Shown in pieces: positions 29,087 through 38,264 of a DNA stretch of 64,000 nt (position 1 is its first letter; every line of letters begins with the position of its first letter). The notes below the pieces were generated by a model that was not told where the DNA came from, ran no database searches, and saw only the letters and a list, made by a program, of their open reading frames with translations. The stretch is taken from contig VGSF01000005.1 in NCBI GenBank assembly GCA_016875165.1, positions 1 to 64,000 on the forward strand. The letters are read 5' to 3'. This DNA comes from Deltaproteobacteria bacterium (GTDB lineage: Bacteria; Desulfobacterota; SM23-61). The position numbers were made by a program, and so were the translations under genes.

Positions 29087-29503
29087 TTATTTCTCCATCT
29101 CCTTATTGGATACCTTGTCTTGGATAAAGTCCACAATGTCATTTATTTTTGAATTGGGTCTAAACACTTCCGCAATCCCTAATTCTTTTAGGCGATTCAC
29201 GTCTTTTTTAGGGATAAAGCCCCCAACCAAGACAACTATGTCATCTAATCCCTCCTTGCTCATTTTCCCCATTAATTCTTCGCAAATGGAAAGATGGGAC
29301 CCAGACAAGATGCTCAACCCGAGCACATCGACATTCTCCTGAATAGCGGCTGTTAAAATCGAGTCGACGGCCTGTCGAATTCCGGTGTAAATCACTTCCA
29401 TCCCGGCATCTTTCAGCCCCTTAGCCAAAATTTTAGCCCCCTTATCATGTCCATCCAGGCCGGGCTTGGCAATCAAAATTCTGATCGGTCTCTTTACTGA
29501 CAT
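29087..29503 (-). CDS. Methylmalonyl-CoA mutase, cobalamin-binding C-terminal subunit
   Basis: AKPGLDGHDKGAK (DxHxxG B12 motif), LSILSGSH. Confidence 0.93.
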   Translation of the reverse strand: MSVKRPIRILIAKPGLDGHDKGAKILAKGLKDAGMEVIYTGIRQAVDSILTAAIQENVDVLGLSILSGSHLSICEELMGKMSKEGLDDIVVLVGGFIPKKDVNRLKELGIAEVFRPNSKINDIVDFIQDKVSNKEMEK

Positions 29504-29515
29504 AGACTGCTCCTT

Positions 29516-31168
29516 TCAAAGGATACTGGCCTGTTTAGCTTCCCCATAGACCTCTTTGAGCTTGCCAACAATTTCTCCTACCGTCGCATATGATCTGACC
29601 GCCTCCATAATGTAAGGCATCAGGTTCTTTTTCGCGTAAGCAGCGTTCTGGAGCGTCTCAAGGGCATTTTTTAATTTTATGTTGTCTCGTTCCGCCTTAA
29701 TTTGCTCTAAGCGGCCGATCTGCCTGATGAGCGTTTGGGGGTCCACTTCAAAAACTTCCAGCTCCTTTTCTTCTTCATCAATCTGGAAGCGATTCGCCCC
29801 CACCTTAACCATTTCCTTTGATTCGAACTTCTTTTGGATTTCGTAGGCCTGATGGGCCAGTTGCTTTTGAATCGCCCCATCTTCCACGCATTTGAGGATG
29901 CCCCCCAATTTATCTATTCTCTCCATCTCGGCTTTTATTTCTTGTTCAAAGAAATCGGTCAGGTGTTCGACATAGTATGAACCTCCCAGGGGATCGACAA
30001 CATCAGGTATGCCAATCTCGTGGGCGATAATCTGCTGAATTCGTAAAGAGGTGCGAATGGCTTCATCCGTAGGAATGGCATAGGCCTCGTCAAAACAGGG
30101 CAGGTTCATCGACTGAGATCCGGCCATGGCCGCTGCCAGCGCATAAAAGGCAATTCGGGCAATGTTGTTTAAAGGCTGCTGCTCGGTCAGGCCGCCTCCC
30201 ATGCCCCCGGTGGAAAACTTGAGCTGCATTGCTTTTTCGCTTTTACTTTGAAACTGCTCTTTCATAATTCTGGCCCACAGGCGCCGGGCCGCCCGCAATT
30301 TGGCTATGTCCTGGAAAAAGTTAAATTGAACCCCACCGGCGATTAAATGAAAAGAGAGCAGCGGAGCGATATCATCGATTTGGTAGCCGCGGCTTAGAAC
30401 CTCCCGAATATAGGCAATTCCCGTCAAGAAGGGGTAGGCGACACCCTGGACTGGAGTAGCTCCACATTCACATATGTGCGTCCCGGAGACGCTAACCGAA
30501 TTGAATTTGGGAATATGCTTTATACAGAACTCGATCGTATCTCCGATCAATCGGATGGATGGCTCAGGCGGAAAGATGTAAGTTCCCCGGGCGATATATT
30601 CTTTAATGATGTCGTTTTGGATGGTTCCCCGCAGCTTGGCGGGGGGGACGCCTTGTTTTTCGGCGGCGACAACATACATGGATAGAATAATGCTGGCCGT
30701 GGCGTTAATAGTAAAAGAGGCGCTAATCTTATCCAGGGGGATGCCGTCAAAAATTTCTTCCATATCCCTTAAAGTGTCGATGGCGACTCCCAGTTTGCCA
30801 ATATCGTTTTTAGCCATCGGATTATCCGAATCCAGCCCCAGCTGGGTCGGCAGATCGAGGGCCAGGCTGAGGCCTGTCTGGCCCTGCTCCAATAAAAATT
30901 TGAATCGGCTGTTCGTATTCTCGGAGGTCGAAAACCCGGTGTACTGGCGCATCGTCCAAAGCCTTTCACGATACATTGTGGGATAGATGCCGCGGGTATA
31001 AGGATATTGGCCCGGGTCATTCAAAGCAGCCTTATAATTCAAATTCGAGAGATCCTCTGGCCCGTAAAATAGCTTAACCTTAACGCCTGTATTTGTTTCC
31101 TTCAAGTCGCTATGGCCATTTGTTTCTTTTCGTTTTTTGTCCGTTTTATCAATCAGCTCATCGCTCAT
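29516..31168 (-). CDS. Acyl-CoA mutase large subunit (methylmalonyl-CoA mutase type)
   Basis: YPYTRGIYPTMYRERLWTMRQYTGFSTSENTNSRFKFLLEQGQTGLSLALDLPTQLG; SMNLPCFDEAYAIPTDEA; DPLGGSYYVE. Confidence 0.93.
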   Translation of the reverse strand: MSDELIDKTDKKRKETNGHSDLKETNTGVKVKLFYGPEDLSNLNYKAALNDPGQYPYTRGIYPTMYRERLWTMRQYTGFSTSENTNSRFKFLLEQGQTGLSLALDLPTQLGLDSDNPMAKNDIGKLGVAIDTLRDMEEIFDGIPLDKISASFTINATASIILSMYVVAAEKQGVPPAKLRGTIQNDIIKEYIARGTYIFPPEPSIRLIGDTIEFCIKHIPKFNSVSVSGTHICECGATPVQGVAYPFLTGIAYIREVLSRGYQIDDIAPLLSFHLIAGGVQFNFFQDIAKLRAARRLWARIMKEQFQSKSEKAMQLKFSTGGMGGGLTEQQPLNNIARIAFYALAAAMAGSQSMNLPCFDEAYAIPTDEAIRTSLRIQQIIAHEIGIPDVVDPLGGSYYVEHLTDFFEQEIKAEMERIDKLGGILKCVEDGAIQKQLAHQAYEIQKKFESKEMVKVGANRFQIDEEEKELEVFEVDPQTLIRQIGRLEQIKAERDNIKLKNALETLQNAAYAKKNLMPYIMEAVRSYATVGEIVGKLKEVYGEAKQASIL

Positions 31169-31202
31169 TATCTTACCCCCTCGCGCCTAAGTTTCATAAG
31201 TC

Positions 31203-31376
31203 GTAACAGTTTAGCTGTTTGAAAAGCTGTCAAATCCCCCTTCATCCCCCTTTTGCAAAGGGGGAAAAGGCTGAACCTTTTATCGAATTCCCAAAAAACC
31301 TCTCCTCCCTTTGCCAAAGGGAGGTCGGGAGGGATTTCTGGTCCGCCTGAGGCGGATCAAAACGCTAAATTGTTAC
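31203..31376 (-). repeat. MITE type B copy 2, inverted relative to copy 1
   Basis: GTAACAGTTTAGCTGTTTGAAAA ... CAAAACGCTAAATTGTTAC; core is the reverse complement of 7515-7708; flanks CATAAGTC/CAGAAGTC (7/8). Confidence 0.88.
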
Positions 31377-31383
31377 CAGAAGT

Positions 31384-32577
31384 CTAAATAATTTTCTGTT
31401 GCCTCAATTCTTTTATGTCCTCTGATGAATAATTTAAGATATTTGTCAAAATCTCCTCGGTGTGCTCTCCCAGCCGTGGAGGTCTCTGAAAAACTTCCTG
31501 CTCGACCTCGGACATCTTGATAGGATTCCCCACAATCTTAAGTTTTTGGCCATTTACATAGTCGATTTCAACCACCATATTCCGACTCAGGGTCTGCGGG
31601 TCTGTTAGGGCTTTATCGATCGTGTTGATGGGGGCGATTGGAACCCGGCTTTCTAATATTTCCATCCACTCCTCGCCCGTCTTTTCCAGAAAGATTCTCT
31701 CCAGAATGGCGTAAAGTTCGTCTTTGTTTTCTAAGCGATTCTTTCGGGTAGCGAATTTTGGGTTCAAGCACAAATCCGAAACTCCGATGCCCCGGCATAA
31801 TTCCGCGAAGATATTTTCTGTATTGGCGTCAATCACTATATCAAAAGTCTTTGTTCGAAAAGCCCCGATGGGATGGGCGGAAACATGGCCAGATCCTACT
31901 GCCCGGGCTATTTCTTTGGCAACAAAATAGTACTGAGCCCGGTAAGTCAGCAATGAGGTTTGACAGTCTAACATACTTATATCGATCTTCTGGCCTCTCC
32001 CGGTTCGTTCCCGTTGATATAACGCAGCCAATATACCCTGGGAAGCAAAGAGTCCGCCGCTAAGGTCGCCCATTGGAGCTCCCATGCGAACGGGCATGCG
32101 CGAAGGCTCGCCCGTGTAACTCATGATTCCGCCCCTGGCCTGAATCACCAGATCAAAAGCCGGCCGATCCTTGAAAGGCCCTGTTTGACCGTATCCCGAA
32201 ATCGAGCAGCAGATAATTCGCGGATTGATTTTTTTAAGGTTATCAAAATCTATTCCCAATTTCTCAACTGTCCCCGGTCTGAAATTGTCAATCACGACAT
32301 CCGCTTTCTTTGTTAATTCATAAAAGATTTCTTTGCCTTTTTCACTTTTCAAATCGAGGGTCATACTTTTTTTGTTTCGATTCATCGCCATAAAATATGC
32401 GCTTTCCCCCTCGACAAAATAAGGGGGCATCCCCCGGGATCCCTCGCCAACCTCTGGTTTTTCAATCTTGATTACTTCTGCGCCCAGGTCTCCCAAAATA
32501 AGGGTGCAATAAGGCCCGGCCATGATGAGTGTAAGGTCAAGGATTCTTATTCCTGATAAAGGTGATCCCATTTTCAT
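31384..32577 (-). CDS. CaiB/BaiF family CoA-transferase (formyl-CoA transferase family III)
   Basis: GIRILDLTLIMAGPYCTLILGDLGAEVIKIEKPEVGEGSR, NKKSMTLDLKSEKGKEI, DNFRPGTVEKLGI. Confidence 0.92.
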   Translation of the reverse strand: MKMGSPLSGIRILDLTLIMAGPYCTLILGDLGAEVIKIEKPEVGEGSRGMPPYFVEGESAYFMAMNRNKKSMTLDLKSEKGKEIFYELTKKADVVIDNFRPGTVEKLGIDFDNLKKINPRIICCSISGYGQTGPFKDRPAFDLVIQARGGIMSYTGEPSRMPVRMGAPMGDLSGGLFASQGILAALYQRERTGRGQKIDISMLDCQTSLLTYRAQYYFVAKEIARAVGSGHVSAHPIGAFRTKTFDIVIDANTENIFAELCRGIGVSDLCLNPKFATRKNRLENKDELYAILERIFLEKTGEEWMEILESRVPIAPINTIDKALTDPQTLSRNMVVEIDYVNGQKLKIVGNPIKMSEVEQEVFQRPPRLGEHTEEILTNILNYSSEDIKELRQQKII

Positions 32578-32843
32578 CCTCCTTTAAGACACTTTGTTCA
32601 GCTACCACTATCCTTTCCATATGGCCTAAAATTTCGGAAGCGTCCAGGCAAACTAATCTTATCATAATTCCTTACCTTAATTATCATGAATTATCATCCC
32701 AGGGGCGCTTGAAGTCAAATCATCGGGACTATATCAAAGTTCTCAATAAATATTGATAATCAATGAGATAGAAAAAACTGCTAATCGAGATTACCAAGAA
32801 TCGATGGGACTTTAAGGTTACCCTGGAAACTCTTAAGAAAAGC

Positions 32844-32872
32844 TTGACAAGAATTAATTCATATGGTAGCTT
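32844..32872 (+). promoter_or_regulatory. Sigma70-like promoter of gdhA leader
   Basis: TTGACA (32844-32849), 17-nt spacer, TAGCTT (32867-32872). Confidence 0.6.
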
Positions 32873-32931
32873 TTCTTACAAATTGATTAAAAGTCTGGCC
32901 ACACAATGAAGTGCGGCAGAGATTGTGACTA

Positions 32932-32965
32932 GGGCGTCCATAAAAAAAGGACGCCCTTTTTTTTT
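32932..32965 (+). terminator. Intrinsic terminator hairpin in gdhA leader
   Basis: GGGCGTCC-ATAAAAAAA-GGACGCCC followed by 9 T; lies upstream of gdhA ATG at 33042. Confidence 0.88.
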
Positions 32966-33041
32966 AATATCAAAATTCTGAGTTACAAATAACCGTTTGA
33001 AAATATTAATAGAATATTAAAATTAGAAGGAGGATGGGGGA

Positions 33042-34397
33042 ATGTCGATTATCCAGGAAGTCATTGAAAAGATTGGGCGGCAGGATGCTGATCAGCCTGA
33101 ATTTCGTCAAGCCGTCAAGGAAGTAATGGAAACTCTCGAACCCACGGTAAAAAAACACCCTGAGTTCGTTACAACTAAAATATATGAAAGAATCGTTGAA
33201 CCTGACCGCATGATTATCTTTAGAATCCCCTGGGTCGACGACAAAGGTGAAGTTCAAGTCAACAGAGGGTTTCGGGTTCAGTTCAACAATGCCATTGGTC
33301 CATACAAAGGAGGACTCAGGTTCCACCCTTCGGTAAACCTGAGCATCATAAAGTTCCTTGGTTTTGAGCAGACTTTTAAGAATTCGCTTACGACCCTTCC
33401 CATGGGAGGAGCAAAAGGAGGATCTGATTTTGATCCCAAGGGAAAATCGGATAATGAAGTGATGCGATTCTGCCAGGCCTTCACCAGAGAGCTTTTCCGG
33501 CACATTGGGGCCGATACTGACGTGCCTGCTGGCGACATCGGCGTTGGCCAGAGGGAGGTTGGATATATTTATGGATACTATAAAAAAATTATGAATGAAC
33601 ATACAGGAGTATTAACCGGGAAGGGATTGGAATACGGGGGGAGCCTTATCAGACCCGAAGCTACAGGGTATGGGCTTGCCTATTTTATCGCAGACATGCT
33701 GGCCACACAGGGGAAAAATATAAAGGGGAAAGTGGTGGCCATCAGCGGCGCGGGAAACGTTGCCCAATATGCTTTGGAAAAGGTAAACCAGCTCGGGGGG
33801 AGGGTAATTACCCTGTGCGATTCCAACGCCACCATTGTCGATGAGGAAGGTATCTGCACTGAAAAATTTGCGTATTTGATGGACTTAAAAAATGTGCACA
33901 GAGGACGAATAAAGGAATATGCCAATCAATATCCAGCCGAATGCTATGAGAGCAAAAGTGTTTGGGATGTGATCCGGGAAAAGGGGATTAAAGTTGACAT
34001 TGCCTTGCCTTGCGCGACCCAAAATGAGATTGATGCTCAAAATGCCCAGGCGCTGGTAAATAACGGATGTTTCTGCGTTGCCGAAGGGGCCAACATGCCT
34101 TCCACCCTGGAAGCCATTAAGATTTTTCAGGACCATAATGTCCTTTATGCCCCCGGGAAGGCTGCCAATGCCGGCGGCGTGGCCACATCCGGCCTGGAAA
34201 TGACCCAGAATAGCCTTAAATTATCCTGGTCCAGGGAGGAAGTGGATAGTCGCCTTTTACAGATTATGAAAAATATCCACCGGGAATGTCTCGATGCTGC
34301 GGAAGCCTATGGCGCAAAGGGGAATTATCTTACGGGAGCGAACATTGCAGGATTCCTGAAGGTGGCCAAGGCCATGCTGGCTTACGGAATTGTTTGA
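33042..34397 (+). CDS. gdhA: NADP-type glutamate dehydrogenase
   Basis: NAIGPYKGGLRFHPSVNLSIIKFLGFEQTFKNSLTTLPMGGAKGGSDFDPKGKSDNEVMRFCQAF; SD gaaggagga. Confidence 0.96.
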   Translation: MSIIQEVIEKIGRQDADQPEFRQAVKEVMETLEPTVKKHPEFVTTKIYERIVEPDRMIIFRIPWVDDKGEVQVNRGFRVQFNNAIGPYKGGLRFHPSVNLSIIKFLGFEQTFKNSLTTLPMGGAKGGSDFDPKGKSDNEVMRFCQAFTRELFRHIGADTDVPAGDIGVGQREVGYIYGYYKKIMNEHTGVLTGKGLEYGGSLIRPEATGYGLAYFIADMLATQGKNIKGKVVAISGAGNVAQYALEKVNQLGGRVITLCDSNATIVDEEGICTEKFAYLMDLKNVHRGRIKEYANQYPAECYESKSVWDVIREKGIKVDIALPCATQNEIDAQNAQALVNNGCFCVAEGANMPSTLEAIKIFQDHNVLYAPGKAANAGGVATSGLEMTQNSLKLSWSREEVDSRLLQIMKNIHRECLDAAEAYGAKGNYLTGANIAGFLKVAKAMLAYGIV

Positions 34398-34446
34398 TAA
34401 GAGCAAGAGGAAGAGGAGTGAAGAAAAATTCCCTCTTCATAAGTTA

Positions 34447-34714
34447 GTAACACTTTAGCCCTTTGAAAAGAAGTCGGGCGTAAGGTCAAAGGGAATCCAG
34501 GTCCCGGGGGCCAGACCGGCCCGCTTGGAATCATAAGGCGCTGATTTCTTCGCCGGTGGGGCGGGGAAAACGCCCCCCGCCTCCTCCGGCGGAAACGAGC
34601 GGGGTTCTTCGTGGCCAAGCGGAAACCAGGCCGATGCTTCCGGCGCGTTCCACCCAGACCCCCGGGCCTCAACAAAGGTGGTAAAACTACTTTTTCAAAC
34701 TACTAAATTGATAT
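34447..34714 (+). repeat. MITE type A copy 7
   Basis: GTAACACTTTAGCCCTTTGAAAAG ... CAAACTACTAAATTGATAT; core matches copies 2 and 4. Confidence 0.88.
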
Positions 34715-34715
34715 C

Positions 34716-37310
34716 TCAATCAAAACATACCACTTTTCGGGAAACAATATCGGCCAGGAGGAAAAGTCCTTTTCCTTCGACGTCATGCACCTTTATGACC
34801 TCTCCATAGCGGCTGCCTTCCGGAATAAGAGTCTCTATGATATTCGGCAACAAATCCATCCACTGTTTGTGAAATAACACGTTTTCTTTTTCAGGGAAAA
34901 TGGCCACGTAGAAAATATCGGTTTCCACTAAATCCTGGAAAAAATGGGTTCCGAACGAAAGCTCGGGAGTCAGGCTCCCGCTGGAATATTCCAGCTCTAC
35001 GATGGCCGTCATATGATTAATTTCAGAGAAACGCACCGGAACGCCCAGTGAAGGGGTAGTGGTTCCCCATCGCCCCGGCCCCAAAAGAAGGGTGGGAAGG
35101 TCTTCCTGATTTCCAATCTGTTGGTTCAATTTTCCGATAAGGCGGGCAATAGTATATTTTTCCGAGAGGGGGAGCTTGCTGTAGCCCTCCGGTTCAATGT
35201 AGATGATGCGCCTAAGGGGCTGGGCGATGTTGCCCCCCATAAAATTTCCCTCCGATTGAAAGAAGATTCGTTCACTGGCGATATTTTCCGGAATATAGAC
35301 TCTTTTCCCCTGTCCCTTGGTTTGCAGGGGCCGGCATTGCAGCAGGTTTATTTGTGGCGTACCCTCTTTTGCAAAATTAATGGTAAATTCAATATCCACG
35401 GGATAGCGGTACCGATCTTCCAAAATTTTTAACATCTTTTGCATGACGCCGGTAAAGGAAACTTTAGATAAAAGAGGGTCAAACGTGAGGATCCAGACTT
35501 CTTTATCCCTGATCCCGCGTTCCCTCAATTTTTCCATCGTTTGCCGATCTCTTATCCCTATGAGATCAATATCAAACCCCAGGTCTTCTTTCAGGTGCTC
35601 GAGAAGATCCAGCAAAGAAGCTGTCTCTATCCTATTTCTCTCTATATTGAGCACGTCCACATCATGCTGGGAATACTTTCTCGCGTCGGCCATGCCGGCG
35701 TGCGGTTTGAGGAGCGGTCCATCGAGGGCCACCAACCGGGGATAATCATTTTCCACCCGGTTGACCGCCCGTGTGCCCAGGCCGAACACCAGCCGGAGCA
35801 TCCCGGCCTTAGGATCCATCCCTTCTTTCCAAACAAAAGTATTATGAGAAACCCCCACACCGGCCAGGTCCGGGAAAAAGTAGCGCTTACGGTACGAACC
35901 TGAAACCCTCTGGATGAGCAGGGCCATCTGTTCATCCTGCTGATCTAAACCCCTTTGCCGACGGTAGGAAAGGGCATCTTCATTCAGGGTACTGGCGAAG
36001 ACCTTTCGCACATATTCGCCAAACTGACGGAAGCGGTCCTCCGGAGGCCCCTGATTGACGCAAAAAATACTTTCGTACTTCCCGGCGAAGGCATTTCCGA
36101 AAGCATCTTCCAGCAAACTGCTCGAACGAATAATAATCGGCGACTGACCGAAATATTCTATGATCTGCCAGAAGCTATCCAGGATCTCATCCGGGAATGT
36201 TCCCTGCAGCATCCGCTCCCTTAAATCCCGGGCGACTTCAAAATAGCCTTCCGGAGTCTTCTGTTCCATGCGCAATTTCCACCAGCCATTTTCCACGAGG
36301 TAGGTATAGAAGACATCTGAACCAATATAAAAAGAATCGTGGGGCTCCAAATGGTCGGACCAGGGGAAAGATGTATCTTGCAGGAGGATCTTCCTGGCAA
36401 TGAGCATGCCCGCGGATTTTCCCCCGATATATCCCGTTCCCACCAACCGGCTCTTAATATCCAGCAGATCCTCCAGGGAAAAAACTTCCTGAGCAAGCGT
36501 CAATATTCTTCTTTCCCGGCCGATCATAATCTGGCAGAGCTGATCCACCTTTTTTTTCTTCTCTTCAGGAGAAGATTTGTTTTCAACCATTTCAGCCGCG
36601 TGTAAGAAGAGCCGATCCCAATAATCCAAATTCCTTTTCATGTTTTCGGCCCTTTTCTGCGACATATGGGAAAGCAACCTGGTGGCATCCAGGCTGCTGG
36701 TAACGGGGACAAATCGTTCCCCTTCCTTTTTGTGAGGATGGAACATGGTCGGCGAGTAACGGTTAGTCATTTTAAGAGGATGGATAAAAACATTTCCTTC
36801 CACATTGGGCACGTCGATGAGAACTTGAGTTGTTTCCCGGATTCGGGCAACGGTTTTAAATGAATGGGCGTTCCGCAAGAGGGCGAAGTGGGCCACCGTA
36901 TCCATTTGAAAGAGATAGGGGCAGGTGATCCGGAAAAAATTTCCGATCATTAAGTCAGTAGACCATGCGGACAATAAATCCGACAGACAGTCAAATACAT
37001 AATATGCCCCCCGGCCCTCCTGGGTGATAATATTGTGCACCTGCGTGGAAAATGTCTCGAAGCCGCTATGGGCATCGAGTCTGTGGGTGATGACCTGATC
37101 CTGGTTCTTAAGGAGCGGCTGGTGATGAGCAAATCTGAGATAGAGGACCCTTTTATTTTCGGGCAATTTCTGTTGGGCGAAAAGGGTGGCAAAATAGCGA
37201 TAATCTTCTACCTCATCCACCTGCCATACCACATTATCCCCTACTCTCAAGCCATCCAGGATTTCATCCAGGGTCGCCAAACCTGTGCTTACCCAGCCTA
37301 CTCCGGCCAC
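34716..37310 (-). CDS. Fusion of degenerate KaiC/RecA-like N-terminal domain with PEP/pyruvate-binding (PPDK_N-like) domain
   Basis: N-terminal STGLATLDEILDGLRVGDNVVWQVD resembles KaiC-like proteins but lacks a GKT Walker A; C-terminal half has GYIGGKSAGMLIARKIL, IIIRSSSLLEDAFGNAFAGKYESIFCVNQG. Confidence 0.75.
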   Translation of the reverse strand: MAGVGWVSTGLATLDEILDGLRVGDNVVWQVDEVEDYRYFATLFAQQKLPENKRVLYLRFAHHQPLLKNQDQVITHRLDAHSGFETFSTQVHNIITQEGRGAYYVFDCLSDLLSAWSTDLMIGNFFRITCPYLFQMDTVAHFALLRNAHSFKTVARIRETTQVLIDVPNVEGNVFIHPLKMTNRYSPTMFHPHKKEGERFVPVTSSLDATRLLSHMSQKRAENMKRNLDYWDRLFLHAAEMVENKSSPEEKKKKVDQLCQIMIGRERRILTLAQEVFSLEDLLDIKSRLVGTGYIGGKSAGMLIARKILLQDTSFPWSDHLEPHDSFYIGSDVFYTYLVENGWWKLRMEQKTPEGYFEVARDLRERMLQGTFPDEILDSFWQIIEYFGQSPIIIRSSSLLEDAFGNAFAGKYESIFCVNQGPPEDRFRQFGEYVRKVFASTLNEDALSYRRQRGLDQQDEQMALLIQRVSGSYRKRYFFPDLAGVGVSHNTFVWKEGMDPKAGMLRLVFGLGTRAVNRVENDYPRLVALDGPLLKPHAGMADARKYSQHDVDVLNIERNRIETASLLDLLEHLKEDLGFDIDLIGIRDRQTMEKLRERGIRDKEVWILTFDPLLSKVSFTGVMQKMLKILEDRYRYPVDIEFTINFAKEGTPQINLLQCRPLQTKGQGKRVYIPENIASERIFFQSEGNFMGGNIAQPLRRIIYIEPEGYSKLPLSEKYTIARLIGKLNQQIGNQEDLPTLLLGPGRWGTTTPSLGVPVRFSEINHMTAIVELEYSSGSLTPELSFGTHFFQDLVETDIFYVAIFPEKENVLFHKQWMDLLPNIIETLIPEGSRYGEVIKVHDVEGKGLFLLADIVSRKVVCFD

Positions 37311-37541
37311 TTGTCAGCCCTCCGCTATCCATCTAAATTGTGAAAATTCGGTAATTGCCAAAAAAATCCAATCCCTTTTTGAAACTTCAGACACTATAGC
37401 TCACTTTAAGCTCTCTCGACCCTTTTTTGGGTTGCGGCTATGCCGCGCCCCCTCTCTTCCGGAGGAAACCGCAAGTTGCCTCAGGAACTTGCCCGCCTGA
37501 TTCCCGCTTCCGGAAAGTGTTAAGAAAAAAGACTTTAATGT

Positions 37542-38255
37542 TTAAAGGTGGGAAATACGATCTTGGTCTTCTTTCTCCTTTTCTTTTCTTTTATAAAGGT
37601 TCTCGAGGAAATTTTTAGCCCATTCCTTCCCGCCCAAACCGAAGGCAATAGCCAGAGCGAGGATAATTCCGCCAAAGGTTATGGAGAAAGCCGCAACGAT
37701 GACTTTTTCCGCAATACCTAAATGATAAAGGGCCATAGTCAAAGAAAGGATGATGAGGAACCAACGGACAATCTGGCTGAGGAGTTTTGCCGAATCGATC
37801 TGGGCATTCACGGCAGCAATTAAGGCCGCTTGACTCAAAAAAATGGCCATCAAGTAGCCAATGATTAAGATCAGGATGGCCGCGAAAAGATGAGGGAGGT
37901 AATTGAAAAAATGAGCAACAAAATTTTGCGTCGCCTCGATTTCCAGGGCGTTGAGCGCTAAAATCAGGGTGCTGAGAACGACCACCCAATAGCAGAACCG
38001 ACTTAAAAGATGGGCGGGAGAAAAAGCGCTTCCCCCCTTGGAAAGGATTTGAGACAGTCCCCACCGTTCGCTGCGTTTATCAACCTGGAGGGCCTTTAAA
38101 AAAAGCCAGAGAAGTGTTTTCACTACCCAGGCCAACAGAAAACCTATGATGAGGATCGTGATCATCGCCAACAGGTTGGGCAAAAATGTTATTACTTTCC
38201 CTGTAAATTTGCTGAAGGAATCAATTATTATAGTCTGCCAACTCATACCGTTCAC
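37542..38255 (-). CDS. MscS-like / conserved TM-helix mechanosensitive channel family protein
   Basis: Hydrophobic repeats; FGGIILALAIAFGLGGKEWAKNFLE resembles MscS-family TM3 and following segment. Confidence 0.65.
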   Translation of the reverse strand: MNGMSWQTIIIDSFSKFTGKVITFLPNLLAMITILIIGFLLAWVVKTLLWLFLKALQVDKRSERWGLSQILSKGGSAFSPAHLLSRFCYWVVVLSTLILALNALEIEATQNFVAHFFNYLPHLFAAILILIIGYLMAIFLSQAALIAAVNAQIDSAKLLSQIVRWFLIILSLTMALYHLGIAEKVIVAAFSITFGGIILALAIAFGLGGKEWAKNFLENLYKRKEKEKEDQDRISHL

Positions 38256-38264
38256 CTCCTTCGT

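Noticed and set aside
31203-31376. Independent second transposon family for the type B element
   Set aside because: Its ends are the same GTAACA..TTTAGC TIRs as type A and C, so treated as one superfamily with different core
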